NCBI GenBank assembly: GCA_963787135.1
Contig: CAWBBW010000043.1
Location: 1 to 64,000 of the forward strand
Direction of reading: 5' to 3'
Source of the DNA: Roseiarcus sp963787135
GTDB lineage: Bacteria; Pseudomonadota; Alphaproteobacteria; Rhizobiales; Beijerinckiaceae
DNA length: 64,000 nt
Of the stretch, positions 18,337 to 29,931 are shown one piece after another (the stretch's first letter is position 1; each line of letters starts with the position of its first letter). Below the pieces are notes generated by a model, which saw only the letters and a list, made by a program, of their open reading frames with translations, was not told the origin of the DNA and did no database searches. Made by a program: the position numbers and the translations under genes.

Positions 18337-18813
18337 CTACAGCAACGCCTCGATGTCGAGGGCGAGCGACTGCGGCTTGTCGGTCGGCGCGTAGCGACGC
18401 ACGACGTTGTGATCCCTGTCGACCAGGAACTTGGTGAAGTTCCACTTGATCGCGGCGCCGAGCAACCCGGGCGCCTCTTTCTTCAGCGCCTTATAGAGCG
18501 GATGGGCGTTGTCCCCGTTGACCTCGGTCTTGGCGAACATCGGAAAGCTGACGTCGTAGGTGAGCTTGCAGAAATTCGCGATCTCCTTCTCGTCGCCCGG
18601 CTCCTGATGGCCAAACTGGTCGCAGGGGAAGGCCAGCACCTCAAAGCCCCGCTTGTGGAAGCGCTTATGCAGCTCCTCGAGCCCGGCATATTGCGGGGTG
18701 AAGCCGCATTTGCTCGCAACATTGACGATCAGCAGCGCCTTGCCGTCGAAGGCTCGAAGCGTCTTCGTCTTGCCGTCGATGGTTTTGAGGGGAATGTCGG
18801 AGGGGAGGGGCAT
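18337..18813 (-). CDS. Glutathione peroxidase-family thiol peroxidase
   Basis: A 158 aa thioredoxin-fold peroxidase. The catalytic Cys is in NVASKCGFTPQY, Gln in FPCDQFGHQEPG and Trp in KWNFTKFLVD. This is a cysteine (not selenocysteine) enzyme and probably uses thioredoxin or glutathione to reduce hydroperoxides. The ATG at 18813 is chosen because the fold begins there; longer upstream frames are not protein-like. It stands divergent from the ParS/RES module. Confidence 0.9.
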   Translation of the reverse strand: MPLPSDIPLKTIDGKTKTLRAFDGKALLIVNVASKCGFTPQYAGLEELHKRFHKRGFEVLAFPCDQFGHQEPGDEKEIANFCKLTYDVSFPMFAKTEVNGDNAHPLYKALKKEAPGLLGAAIKWNFTKFLVDRDHNVVRRYAPTDKPQSLALDIEALL

Positions 18814-19000
18814 GTGGGGGCTCGAGAGGGGCGCCGGCCGGTTGTAGCGGCTGCGCGGGACCATGGCGAGCGGATCAGCGGTCGGCGCCGCGCGGAGCGT
18901 GCGACGCGGCCCCGACGCCGACATTCCGAACTCTATGGGTTTCTTGAGCCACGGACCGCAATGATCGACCGGGGCGAAAGCCCTGTCTTGCAAGCCACGC

Positions 19001-19026
19001 ATTCTGACGCCATATTGCGTCAGAAT
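19001..19026. promoter_or_regulatory. Perfect inverted repeat, likely operator of the ParS/RES module
   Basis: ATTCTGACGC at 19001-19010 and GCGTCAGAAT at 19017-19026 are perfect inverted copies around CATATT. It lies 28 bp before the antitoxin ATG at 19054. Antitoxins of this family repress their own operon, so this is the natural binding site. No other strong palindrome is seen in the interval. Confidence 0.65.
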
Positions 19027-19053
19027 TCAGCGCCAGCCAAGGATATGACCCGC

Positions 19054-19404
19054 ATGGCCCTATCTCGATACGCCGAGAATGGCGTCTTCAGCCCGGCGAG
19101 GATTGCAGGGGCGCTCCGCACGACCCGCGACGAGATCGGTGAGACCGTCGGCCTCGGTCGCGACGCAGTCCAGCGCAAGGATCGCATCGCATCGCAGAAG
19201 ACGCAAAAACGCCTTCGCGAAATGGTCGAGATCCTCAACAAGGTCGAGCCCCGTTTCGGATCCGATCTGATCGCCTACGCCTGGTACCGCTCCGAGCCGC
19301 TGCCGGGCTTCTCCGGGCAGACCGCGATGCAACTCGTCCGCGCCGGCCGGGCCGCCGACGTCCTCGAATACATTGACGCGGTCGACGCTGGCGTCTTTGC
19401 TTGA
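19054..19404 (+). CDS. MbcA/ParS/Xre-type antitoxin (DUF2384)
   Basis: A ~116 aa antitoxin. The N-terminal part (FSPARIAGALRTTRDEIGETVGL) is the Xre-like helix-turn-helix; the C-terminal DUF2384 domain has MVEILNKVEPRFGSDLIAYAWYR and MQLVRAGRAADVLEYIDAVD, which in this family covers the toxin active site. ATG 19054 gives a normal spacing from AAGGA; ATG 19045 in the same frame is possible. The stop TGA overlaps the TTG start of the toxin. Confidence 0.9.
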   Translation: MALSRYAENGVFSPARIAGALRTTRDEIGETVGLGRDAVQRKDRIASQKTQKRLREMVEILNKVEPRFGSDLIAYAWYRSEPLPGFSGQTAMQLVRAGRAADVLEYIDAVDAGVFA

Positions 19405-19904
19405 AGCATTATGTCGGCTTCCTCTATCGCGCCCTCAATCCGGTCTATGCCCGCGATCCCCTGTCAGGCCGCGGCGCCGAACTCTATGGGGGCCGCTTCA
19501 ATCCCAAGGGAACGCCTGCGCTCTACGCGTCGCTTTCTCCGGTCACAGCGCTCCGCGAGGCCAACCAGGTGGGGACGCTCCAGCCGACAACCCTTGTCGC
19601 CTATGACGCCGACATCGCCCCGGTGTTCGACGTCCGCGAGGCCGACGCGCTCTCGGCTTTTGGCCTAACCCGCGTTGACCTCGCCGCGTCGGCCTGGCGC
19701 AACGAAATGATCGAAGACGGCGAATCGAAGACCCAGAAATTTGCCAGACGCCTGATCGCCGAAGGCTACGCGGCGCTTCTGGTCCCGTCCTTCGCTAGAG
19801 GCGCCCCGCACAATGCGCTCAATCTCATCCTCTGGCGCTGGACGAGCGGCGCGCCAACCAAACTCGTCCGGATCGACGACGAAAATCGGCTCCGAGATTC
19901 CTAG
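19401..19904 (+). CDS. RES-domain toxin
   Basis: A 167 aa RES-family toxin. These enzymes destroy NAD+ in the cell. The family pattern is visible: LYRALNPVYARDPLSGRGA (arginine), YGGRFNPKGTPALYAS and SPVTALREA (glutamate), then PSFARGAPHNALNLILW at the C-terminus. It starts with TTG in a TTGA overlap with the antitoxin stop, which couples the two translations and keeps toxin yield low. The module is complete. Confidence 0.9.
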   Translation: MKHYVGFLYRALNPVYARDPLSGRGAELYGGRFNPKGTPALYASLSPVTALREANQVGTLQPTTLVAYDADIAPVFDVREADALSAFGLTRVDLAASAWRNEMIEDGESKTQKFARRLIAEGYAALLVPSFARGAPHNALNLILWRWTSGAPTKLVRIDDENRLRDS

Positions 19905-20058
19905 CCGGCGATGGTTTGAGGAGGATCCTTGGAGGTGCGGGCGTGTGTGGCTCGCCCGACACGAAATCCCGCTCCTCACATTCCACGCGGTTGCGGAGCG
20001 TTCTACAGTAGCGCAGCGCCGCGATACCGGGATTTCGAGCGCCACAGGGGGATACGCC

Positions 20059-20988
20059 GTGACCGCTTCGCTGCCTGCCTATGCCCTCATACCCTTGCCC
20101 GGCGAGGGGCCGGAGGACGTCGTGGCCGGGCCGGAAGGCGTGATCTACACCGGGCTGCTTGATGGGCGCGTCGTCGCGGTCGCGCCCGAGGACGGGGCGG
20201 TGCGGGAGGTGGCCAACACCGGCGGGCGCCCTTTGGGTCTCGAAGCGACGGCGGACGGGCGGCTTCTCATCTGCGACAGTCCGAAAGGCCTGCTGGAACT
20301 CAATCTCAAGACCGGCGCGCTCACGCCGCTTGTCACACACGAAGGTGGGGAGCGACTCATCTTTTGCAGCAACGTCGTGGCCGCGTCCGGCGGCGATCTT
20401 TTCTTCACCGTGTCGTCGATGCGCTACGACGTGCGTGAATGGAAGAAGGACATCGTCGAGAACGTGCCGACCGGGCGGGTTTATCGCCGCGCGGCGGACG
20501 GCGCGTTGACAAGGGTCATGGACGGCTTGCGCTTCGCCAACGGCCTCGTGCGGACGCGCGACGGAAGAAGCCTCATCGTCGCCGAGACCGCCGGACGTCG
20601 CCTGCTTCGTCTGTGGCTCGCCGGCGATCGCGCGGGGACAAGCGAGGTGATCGCGGAGCTTCCCGGCTTTCCCGATAATCTCGGCGCCGACGACGACGGC
20701 ATGGTCTGGGTCGCGCTCGCCTCGGAACCGAACCCCGCGCTCGAAAGCCTGCACAAACTGCCGCTCTTTCTTCGTCGCTTGGCGGCCCGCCTGCCGGAGA
20801 GCGTGCTGCCGAAGCCGTCGCGCGTCGCCTGGATCGCGGCCTACGACGAGCGCGGCGCGTGCGTGCACGACTTCAAATGGACGGACGGCCGCTACGCGAT
20901 GGTGACCGGCGTCTGCCGCGCCGGCCGCCGCATGTGGTGCGCCGGCCTGCAGGAACGCGCGCTGATGCGCTTCGACCTGCCCGGCTGA
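20059..20988 (+). CDS. SMP-30/strictosidine synthase-like beta-propeller protein
   Basis: A ~309 aa six-bladed propeller. EGPEDVVAGPEGVIYTGLLDG, NGLVRTRDGRSLIVAETAGRRLLR and PGFPDNLGADDDGMVWVAL are the metal-site and blade motifs of the SMP-30/gluconolactonase/strictosidine synthase-like group. The GTG at 20059 is preceded by AGGGGGA and starts VTASLPAYALIPLPGEGPE; the frame is open further upstream. Members hydrolyse lactones or esters; no specific substrate can be named. No signal peptide is seen. Confidence 0.8.
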   Translation: MTASLPAYALIPLPGEGPEDVVAGPEGVIYTGLLDGRVVAVAPEDGAVREVANTGGRPLGLEATADGRLLICDSPKGLLELNLKTGALTPLVTHEGGERLIFCSNVVAASGGDLFFTVSSMRYDVREWKKDIVENVPTGRVYRRAADGALTRVMDGLRFANGLVRTRDGRSLIVAETAGRRLLRLWLAGDRAGTSEVIAELPGFPDNLGADDDGMVWVALASEPNPALESLHKLPLFLRRLAARLPESVLPKPSRVAWIAAYDERGACVHDFKWTDGRYAMVTGVCRAGRRMWCAGLQERALMRFDLPG

Positions 20989-21215
20989 GAAGGCGCGAGG
21001 GAAGGGCAGCCGAATGATCTTGCCGCGGCTTGCCGCGCTGCGCTAATGTCGCAGCCGCCTGAAACTTCGTGAACCCGGAGATAGCCGTCGGGCAAACATC
21101 GCGAGACGGCTCGAGGTTCCCAACTACCGTTTGGGGTTGATTTGCCCGTTCCCCCGCGCCGGCGTCGGCACAATGAAGACGTGGACGGCGCCCCCCAGTT
21201 CAACAGGAAATCGCC

Positions 21216-21554
21216 ATGTACATCGCCATGAATCGCTTCAAGGTCATGAAGGGCGCCGAGAGCGCGTTCGAACACGTGTGGCTGTCGCGCGACACACGTC
21301 TCGACCGCGTTCCCGGGTTCCTGGAGTTCCATCTCTTGCGCGGGCCCGACCGCGACGATCACGTGCTTTATGCGTCGGACACGGTCTGGGCGAGCAAGGC
21401 AGACTTTACCGCGTGGACGCAGTCCGAACATTTTCGAGCCGCCCATCGCGACGCCGGCGCCAACAAGCCGCTCTATCTCGGCCATCCGGAATTCGAGGGC
21501 TTCGAGGCGATCCAGACGATCAAGAACCCAAACGCGAGGGATCAGGCAGCCTGA
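21216..21554 (+). CDS. IsdG/HmuQ-like antibiotic-biosynthesis-monooxygenase family protein
   Basis: A 112 aa ABM-fold protein. Residues used by haem-degrading IsdG types are in place: Asn in AMNRFKVMKG, Trp in DTVWASKADF and His in SEHFRAAH. VPGFLEFHLLRGP is also typical. It may open haem to release iron; without a neighbouring haem transporter this stays an inference. It stands alone between the SMP-30-like gene and a repeat cluster. Confidence 0.75.
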   Translation: MYIAMNRFKVMKGAESAFEHVWLSRDTRLDRVPGFLEFHLLRGPDRDDHVLYASDTVWASKADFTAWTQSEHFRAAHRDAGANKPLYLGHPEFEGFEAIQTIKNPNARDQAA

Positions 21555-21620
21555 CCGGCGAACGATGAAGCAGCGACATCCTTGTCTCAGCCGTCGGTCG
21601 TCCGCCTGCATCGTTCGCTG

Positions 21621-21770
21621 ACCCGGCCCGCCCCCACAAGGGGGCGCGAGCGCGCTCGGCGCTGGCTCGGCGGCGCCCCAATTCCTTCTCCCCCTCTCAC
21701 GGGGGCGGCGAGCGGCCGCCGTCCCGGCGGCCAGGGCCGCACCCCGGCCCTCGCCCTGCTATGCGTGCAG
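21621..21770. repeat. GC-rich palindromic repeat cluster
   Basis: The gap after the IsdG-like gene and before the ssb stop holds several hairpins, for example CGCCCCC-ACAA-GGGGGCG at 21629-21646, and CTTCTCCCC-type runs like those in the repeats at 23368 and 47710. No coding frame of interest is present. It may serve as terminator for both convergent genes. Confidence 0.5.
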
Positions 21771-21778
21771 AGAGGGGT

Positions 21779-22273
21779 TTAGAACGGAATATCGTCGTCG
21801 ATCGGGCCTGCGCCCGCGCCGCCGGTTGAGAGCGCCGCCGGGCGGCGGTCGCCGCCTGACGCGCGGTTGAAGGCGGGGCTTGCGCCTTCGTCGGGGAAGC
21901 TGTCGCGCGCCCCCGAGCCGCCGCGCGAGTCGAGCAGCGTCAGTTCGCCGCGGAAGCGCTGCAGCACGACTTCAGTCGTGTATTTGTCGGCGCCGCTCTG
22001 GTCCTGCCATTTGCGCGTCTGCAGCTGGCCCTCGATGTAAACCTTCGAGCCCTTCTTGCAGTACTGCTCGGCGATCTTGCCGAGATTTTCATTGAAAATC
22101 ACGACATTGTGCCACTCGGTGCGTTCTTTCCGCTCGCCGCTGGTCTTGTCGCGCCAGGTCTCGGACGTGGCGAGCGAAAAGCTCACCACCTGATCGCCGG
22201 AATTGAGCCGCCGGACTTCCGGGTCCTTGCCCAGATTGCCGATGAGAATGACTTTGTTGACGCTGCCCGCCAT
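21779..22273 (-). CDS. ssb: Single-stranded DNA-binding protein
   Basis: A 164 aa SSB. The OB fold starts MAGSVNKVILIGNLGKDPEV and continues with FSLATSETWRDK and SKVYIEGQLQTRKWQD; the C-terminus ends in DDDIPF, the tip that binds repair and replication partners. The ATG at 22273 follows GAGAGGAG. It is divergent from uvrA with a LexA box in the shared interval, so it is probably induced by DNA damage. Confidence 0.95.
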   Translation of the reverse strand: MAGSVNKVILIGNLGKDPEVRRLNSGDQVVSFSLATSETWRDKTSGERKERTEWHNVVIFNENLGKIAEQYCKKGSKVYIEGQLQTRKWQDQSGADKYTTEVVLQRFRGELTLLDSRGGSGARDSFPDEGASPAFNRASGGDRRPAALSTGGAGAGPIDDDIPF

Positions 22274-22468
22274 GATACGCTCCTCTCGCGCCTCTCCTGG
22301 CGCTTCCTTGCCACTACGCATAGCCGAAAGCGGCGGAGGTGAGGCCCCCAATCGCCGCCCGGCGAAACTTGTCCACAATCCCTGCGGCAGGCGCTTGGGA
22401 AGCAGCGCCGTCGCGCTTACATTAACCATAAACCCTGGGATCGCGCGTCAGCCTGGGCGCTTCCCCTT

Positions 22469-22483
22469 GTTCTATGTTTGTTC
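22469..22483. promoter_or_regulatory. LexA (SOS) box, alphaproteobacterial type
   Basis: GTTC at 22469-22472, seven bases (TATGTTT), GTTC at 22480-22483: the exact direct-repeat LexA site known from alphaproteobacteria. It lies 70 bp before the uvrA ATG and 196 bp before the ssb ATG on the other strand, so it most likely controls uvrA and may control both. Confidence 0.75.
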
Positions 22484-22552
22484 TAGCATCGGCGCAAACC
22501 GGGCGCAAGCGTGATTCGTGCGCCTGAAGCCAATTTTCGTTCGAGGAGCCGC

Positions 22553-25615
<3,063 letters not shown>

Positions 25616-25783
25616 GGGTTTTGGGTCCTCCGCGACCCGAATCGCCGCGATATATGCCTCGGAAAGCGGGGCGTCGCTACATCGCGAACCCGAGCCAAGC
25701 GGAGGCTACCCCGATATTGCGCGCCGCACCGTTCTATCGCATCGTAATCGCCGAGGGGTTTCAGAGGACGAACCTCCGCACGC

Positions 25784-26884
25784 ATGGCGGCCGCGCAACC
25801 GATGGAGTCCGATCCGTTGAACCCATCCGGAGCACAGGATGCTTCGCCTGCCGTCCCGCAAGCGGTGGCTCAATCCCTGACCCGCGCCGCGATTTTTCTG
25901 GTCGTGACGGTGAACTCCGGCGCGGAGTGCCGTGCAGCGGTCCGATCATTCTGCGGGGACCTGCCGGCTCTCCTGCGCGCGGTGGGTTTCCGCGATATTG
26001 AAGGAAACCTTTCCTGCGTGATGGGTTTCGGATCGGACGCGTGGGACAGGCTTTTTGGCCTGCCGCGGCCAGCCGAGCTGCATCCGTTCCGCGAGATCCG
26101 GGCCGGATCTCGCCATGCGGTCACCACGCCCGGCGATCTCATTTTCCACATCCGTGCAAGGCGCATGGATCTCTGCTTCGAGCTGGCGACGCAAATCATG
26201 ATGCGCCTCAAGGACGCGGTTTCGCCGGTCGACGAAGTGCACGGCTTCCGATATTTCGACGACCGCGATCTCATTGGCTTCGTCGACGGAACGGAGAATC
26301 CGACGGGTCAGGCGGCGCTCGACGCCGTGCTGGTGGACATGGAGGATGCGGCCTTCGCGGGCGGCAGTTATGTGGTGGTGCAAAAGTACCTGCACGACCT
26401 TGCCGCATGGGACGCGCTCTCCACCGAAGCGCAGGAACGCATCATCGGGCGCACCAAGCTTTCCGACATTGAGCTCGACGACGCGGTCAAGCCGACGTCC
26501 GCCCACAATGCGCTGACCACGATCGTGGAGGACGGAACGGAGAAGAAGATCCTGCGTGACAACATGCCCTTTGGCCACGCCTCCCAAGGCGAGTTCGGCA
26601 CCTACTTCATCGGTTACGCGCGCTCGCCCCGAACGATCGAACAGATGCTCATCAACATGTTCGTCGGTCTACCCGCCGGCAACTATGACCGACTGTTGGA
26701 TTTTAGTCGCGCGGTCACCGGCAATCTTTTCTTCGTCCCGTCCGCAACCTTCCTCGAGAACGTCGGCGACGACGAGCCTGAAAGCGCAGCGGCGATTGCC
26801 GGCGTCATGGTTTCGCCCTCGCTGACGAATCGCGATAGTTCGCTCGGCATAGGTTCACTCAAACGAGAGCCGTCTCATGAATAA
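25784..26884 (+). CDS. DyP-type haem peroxidase, encapsulin cargo
   Basis: A 366 aa dye-decolorising peroxidase. The Asp of GFVDGTENP and the Arg of GTYFIGYARSPRTIEQML are the distal haem-pocket residues; MPFGHASQGEFG precedes them in the C-terminal half. The last 14 residues begin SLGIGSLK, the known cargo-loading peptide that docks DyP enzymes inside encapsulin shells. The gene overlaps the encapsulin start by 8 bp. No strong ribosome site precedes ATG 25784; ATG 25802 is possible. The peroxidase would oxidise substrates with H2O2 inside the compartment. Confidence 0.95.
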   Translation: MAAAQPMESDPLNPSGAQDASPAVPQAVAQSLTRAAIFLVVTVNSGAECRAAVRSFCGDLPALLRAVGFRDIEGNLSCVMGFGSDAWDRLFGLPRPAELHPFREIRAGSRHAVTTPGDLIFHIRARRMDLCFELATQIMMRLKDAVSPVDEVHGFRYFDDRDLIGFVDGTENPTGQAALDAVLVDMEDAAFAGGSYVVVQKYLHDLAAWDALSTEAQERIIGRTKLSDIELDDAVKPTSAHNALTTIVEDGTEKKILRDNMPFGHASQGEFGTYFIGYARSPRTIEQMLINMFVGLPAGNYDRLLDFSRAVTGNLFFVPSATFLENVGDDEPESAAAIAGVMVSPSLTNRDSSLGIGSLKREPSHE

Positions 26885-27686
26885 TCTTCACCGGGAGCTT
26901 GCCCCGATCTCTGAAGAGGCCTGGTCCCAAATCGAGGAGGAGGCGTCGCGCACCCTGAGGCGCTACCTCGCCGCGCGGCGCGTCGTCGATGTGCAGGGAC
27001 CTTCCGGCGCCGCCCTCTCGGCGATCGGAACCGGCCACCTGCGCAACCTCGAGGCGCCGGGAGACGATATCATTGCACGGCAGCGTGAGGTGAAGCCGCT
27101 CGTCGAACTGCGCGTTCCGTTCGATCTCGATCGCCAGCAGGTTGACGACGTGGAGCGCGGCGCGAACGACGCGGACTGGCAGCCCCTGAAGGACGCGGCG
27201 CGACGGCTGGCCTTTGCTGAAGATCGCGCCATCTTCGACGGCTATGCCGCCGCTGGGATCGAAGGCATCCGCCAGGGGACCAGCAACCCGGTGATGACGC
27301 TTCCCGCTGCGATCAGCGACTACCCCGACTCCATCGCGCAGGCCGTGAGCCAGCTGCGTCTCGTCGGCGTCAACGGACCCTACTCCGTGTTGCTGAGCGC
27401 TGACGCCTATACCGGGCTCAGCGAAACAAGCGACCATGGATACCCGGTGCTGGAACATATCAAGCGCCTAGTCGACGGCGAGATCATCTGGGCGCCGGCG
27501 ATTGCCGGCGCATTCGTGCTCACCACGCGCGGCGGCGACTTCGGCTTTCACATCGGCCAGGACATATCGATAGGGTATCTGAGCCATACCGACGCGATTG
27601 TCCGCTTGTACCTGCAGGAGACATTCACCTTCCTCCTGCTCACGACCGAAGCCGCCGTTGCGCTGGCTCCCGCATCGGCGGCGTGA
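26877..27686 (+). CDS. Family 1 encapsulin shell protein
   Basis: A 269 aa HK97-fold nanocompartment protein. MNNLHRELAPISEEAWSQIE, ARRVVDVQGPSG, DDVERGANDADWQPLKDAA and LQETFTFLLLTTEAAVAL are classic family 1 encapsulin segments. The length is that of shells forming a 60-subunit (T=1) particle. The gene begins inside the end of the DyP gene, and its first cargo is therefore evident. A hydrolase gene follows after 10 bp. Confidence 0.95.
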   Translation: MNNLHRELAPISEEAWSQIEEEASRTLRRYLAARRVVDVQGPSGAALSAIGTGHLRNLEAPGDDIIARQREVKPLVELRVPFDLDRQQVDDVERGANDADWQPLKDAARRLAFAEDRAIFDGYAAAGIEGIRQGTSNPVMTLPAAISDYPDSIAQAVSQLRLVGVNGPYSVLLSADAYTGLSETSDHGYPVLEHIKRLVDGEIIWAPAIAGAFVLTTRGGDFGFHIGQDISIGYLSHTDAIVRLYLQETFTFLLLTTEAAVALAPASAA

Positions 27687-27696
27687 CGGCGCGCCC

Positions 27697-28515
27697 ATGC
27701 CGTCCCTGCACGTGAACGGGACCGACATGAGGTTCGTCGAGCGCGGGACGGGCGTCCCGCTGCTACTCGTGCACGGCACGCTCGGCGACTTTCGGTCCTG
27801 GGGTCTGCAGATGGAGCCGTTCGGCGCGCATTACCGAACGATCGCCGTCAGCCTGCGGCATTGCTGGCCGGAGCGGTGGGACGGAGAGGGCGACGACTTC
27901 ACCGTCCAGCAGCATACCAAAGATATTGCGGCATTCATTGCGGCGCTCGATGCGGGACCCGTCCACCTTATGGGTCACTCCCGGGGAGGGCATATCGCCT
28001 TCCGAGTGGCGCAGACCTTTCCCGATCTCGTCCGCAAACTCGTGCTCGTGGAGCCGGGCGGCGCGCTGGATGCGACTCTCGAGCCGCCGCACGCGCCGAA
28101 AAGACCGCCGATCGCGCTTGGGCCGCTCTACGCCGCGGCTGCCGAACGCATCCGGCTCGGCGAGATCGACGAGGGTCTGGCGCCGACGATCGATGTCACC
28201 CACGGCCCCGACGGCTGGGCAAAATTGCCGGAAGAGAGCCGGCAGCGGAGGCGGGACAACGCGCGCACACTGCTCGGACAGATCAGGGAGCAGCGCGCTC
28301 CCTTCGCGCGCTCGGATGCGGAAGCGATCCGGGCGCCGACGCTGCTGGTGGCGGGCGAGCGCTCGCCGGAGAGTTTCCACCGCATCCTCGATGGGCTCGA
28401 GAGCGCATTGAGGGATGTCCGGCGCGTGGTCATCCCCAGCGCTTCGCACGGATCGAACGTCGACAACCCGGAGGTTTTCAACCGCGAGGCGCTTGCGTTT
28501 CTCGAGGATCGCTGA
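27697..28515 (+). CDS. Alpha/beta-fold hydrolase in the encapsulin operon
   Basis: A 272 aa hydrolase. VPLLLVHGTLGDFRSW gives the oxyanion region, HLMGHSRGGHIAFRVA the nucleophile elbow (Ser), and IPSASHGSNVDNP the catalytic His. The start at 27697 is only 10 bp after the encapsulin stop, so it shares the message. It has no C-terminal cargo peptide like that of the DyP enzyme, so it is probably not packaged. Its substrate is unknown; it may process a product or precursor of the peroxidase. Confidence 0.85.
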   Translation: MPSLHVNGTDMRFVERGTGVPLLLVHGTLGDFRSWGLQMEPFGAHYRTIAVSLRHCWPERWDGEGDDFTVQQHTKDIAAFIAALDAGPVHLMGHSRGGHIAFRVAQTFPDLVRKLVLVEPGGALDATLEPPHAPKRPPIALGPLYAAAAERIRLGEIDEGLAPTIDVTHGPDGWAKLPEESRQRRRDNARTLLGQIREQRAPFARSDAEAIRAPTLLVAGERSPESFHRILDGLESALRDVRRVVIPSASHGSNVDNPEVFNREALAFLEDR

Positions 28516-28581
28516 GCCGACAGGCCGAGTTCAGCCGGGAATCCGTTCCCCGGTGATAGTCGTCAAGTGTGGAATATCCCG

Positions 28582-28610
28582 TTGACATATCCCATCTCCT
28601 GGCCGATCAT
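28582..28610 (+). promoter_or_regulatory. Possible promoter of vapBC
   Basis: TTGACA at 28582-28587, a 17-bp spacer and GATCAT at 28605-28610 (4 of 6 to consensus) precede the vapB start by 22 bp. The repeated ATATCCC on either side of the -35 box (28574-28580 and 28587-28593) may take part in autoregulation. Confidence 0.4.
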
Positions 28611-28632
28611 AGAGACAGCTGGAGACACACCC

Positions 28633-28854
28633 ATGGCCCGCACAAAGCTGTTTCGTTCTAACCGGTCACAGGCTGTGCGGCTGCCGAAGGAAGTCGCCTT
28701 TCCCGCAGGCGTGAAAGACGTGACTATCCTGCGCGAAGGGGCCCGCCGCGTGATCGTCCCGGCCAACGCGGTTTGGGACGATTTCTTCGATGCGCCGGGC
28801 GTCGACCTGCCGCCGCGAGACCAACCTCCCGCTGAGGAACGCGATGCGTTCTGA
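28633..28854 (+). CDS. vapB: VapB-type antitoxin (AbrB/SpoVT fold)
   Basis: A 73 aa swapped-hairpin antitoxin: MARTKLFRSNRSQAVRLPKE is the characteristic VapB N-terminus that binds DNA, and the acidic tail (DDFFDAPGVDLPPRD) would bind the toxin. ATG 28633 follows GGAG at normal spacing. The TGA stop overlaps the toxin ATG by one base. Confidence 0.9.
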   Translation: MARTKLFRSNRSQAVRLPKEVAFPAGVKDVTILREGARRVIVPANAVWDDFFDAPGVDLPPRDQPPAEERDAF

Positions 28855-29252
28855 TGCTGCGCTTCCTGCTCGACACGAATCTTTGCATCCGGGTGTTGAG
28901 GGAGCGGTCGCAGTCTCTGCGCGAGCGTTTCAATCGCGAGGCCGACGGACTGGCGATCTCGACCATCGTCCTGACGGAGCTGCTTCATGGGGCTGCCAAA
29001 TCGGCCCGTCCCGAGCCCAATCGGCGCGAAGTCGAGAACTTCGCCTCAAGGCTCGAAGTCCTGCCATACGATGCGGGCGCGGCCTATCACACCGCCGACA
29101 TTCGCGCCGTACTTGAAAGACGGGGCCGATCCATCGGCGGATACGACCTGCTGATCGCTGGCCATGCCCGCAGTCGCGGTCTGATTGTCGTCACCGGCAA
29201 TCGCGGCGAATTCGACCGCGTCGAAGGATTGCGCTGCGAAGATTGGCGATGA
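28854..29252 (+). CDS. vapC: VapC-type PIN-domain toxin
   Basis: A 132 aa PIN-domain ribonuclease. The acidic metal ligands are in FLLDTNLCI (Asp), LTELLHGAAKS (Glu) and GGYDLLIAGHAR (Asp), followed by VTGNRGEFDRV. VapC enzymes usually cut initiator tRNA or rRNA. The gene is complete and coupled to vapB. A GST gene converges on its 3' end. Confidence 0.9.
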   Translation: MLRFLLDTNLCIRVLRERSQSLRERFNREADGLAISTIVLTELLHGAAKSARPEPNRREVENFASRLEVLPYDAGAAYHTADIRAVLERRGRSIGGYDLLIAGHARSRGLIVVTGNRGEFDRVEGLRCEDWR

Positions 29253-29261
29253 CGCCGTCAG

Positions 29262-29909
29262 TCACGCCGCCTTCCGCCGCGCGATTTCCGCCCGGAACAG
29301 GGGAACCTCTAGGGCGAGTGAGTCGGCGACGCCGGGGCGCTGGCGCATGCGCTCGAGATAGGCCTTCACGTTGGGATAGACGGCCAGGTCGATCTCCGGC
29401 GTGGCCTGAGTCCAGTTCAGGACAGTGAAGAGATAGGCGTCGGCGACGCTGAAGCGATCGAGCAGGAATTCCCGGCCCGCAAGGCTCTCGTCGAGATAGG
29501 CGACGCGCGACGCATATTTGCTCAAGACCCAAGCCTTGACCTCGGGCGGCGTGTCGCGGCCGAGCAGTGGAATCATCAGGCCCTTGTGCAACTCCGTGCC
29601 GACGAAGCTCAGCCACTGGCGAAGTTTGGCGCGGCCGATGCGATCGGACTCGGACGGCGCGAGGCGCGCGGCGGGAAATTCGTCGGCGATGAATTGCAGG
29701 ATCGAGGCGTTCTCGGTTAGCACCGCTCCGTCATCGGTTCTCAGCGCCGGCACCAGGCCAAGCGGGTGAATGGCGAGATAGGTCTCGCCGGTCGCGAGCA
29801 CGCGCTTGGTGCGCGGATCGACTTCGATGAGTTTGACCTCTGCGCTCGCCTCGGCGAACGCGATACGCGCCGCCATTGAGCAGGCGAGCGGCGAAAAGAA
29901 AAGCTCCAT
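29262..29909 (-). CDS. Glutathione S-transferase
   Basis: A 215 aa two-domain enzyme. The N-terminal thioredoxin-like domain begins MELFFSPLACSMAARIAFAE and contains the glutathione-binding VPALRTDDGAVLTENASIL (cis-Pro then Glu-Asn/Ser). The helical C-domain has DRFSVADAYLFTVLNW. It resembles beta-class bacterial GSTs, including the SPLACS start. ATG 29909 follows GGGAGG. It is divergent from a TetR regulator with a large palindrome between. Confidence 0.9.
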   Translation of the reverse strand: MELFFSPLACSMAARIAFAEASAEVKLIEVDPRTKRVLATGETYLAIHPLGLVPALRTDDGAVLTENASILQFIADEFPAARLAPSESDRIGRAKLRQWLSFVGTELHKGLMIPLLGRDTPPEVKAWVLSKYASRVAYLDESLAGREFLLDRFSVADAYLFTVLNWTQATPEIDLAVYPNVKAYLERMRQRPGVADSLALEVPLFRAEIARRKAA

Positions 29910-29931
29910 CACAAACCTCCCTGGCAATTTC

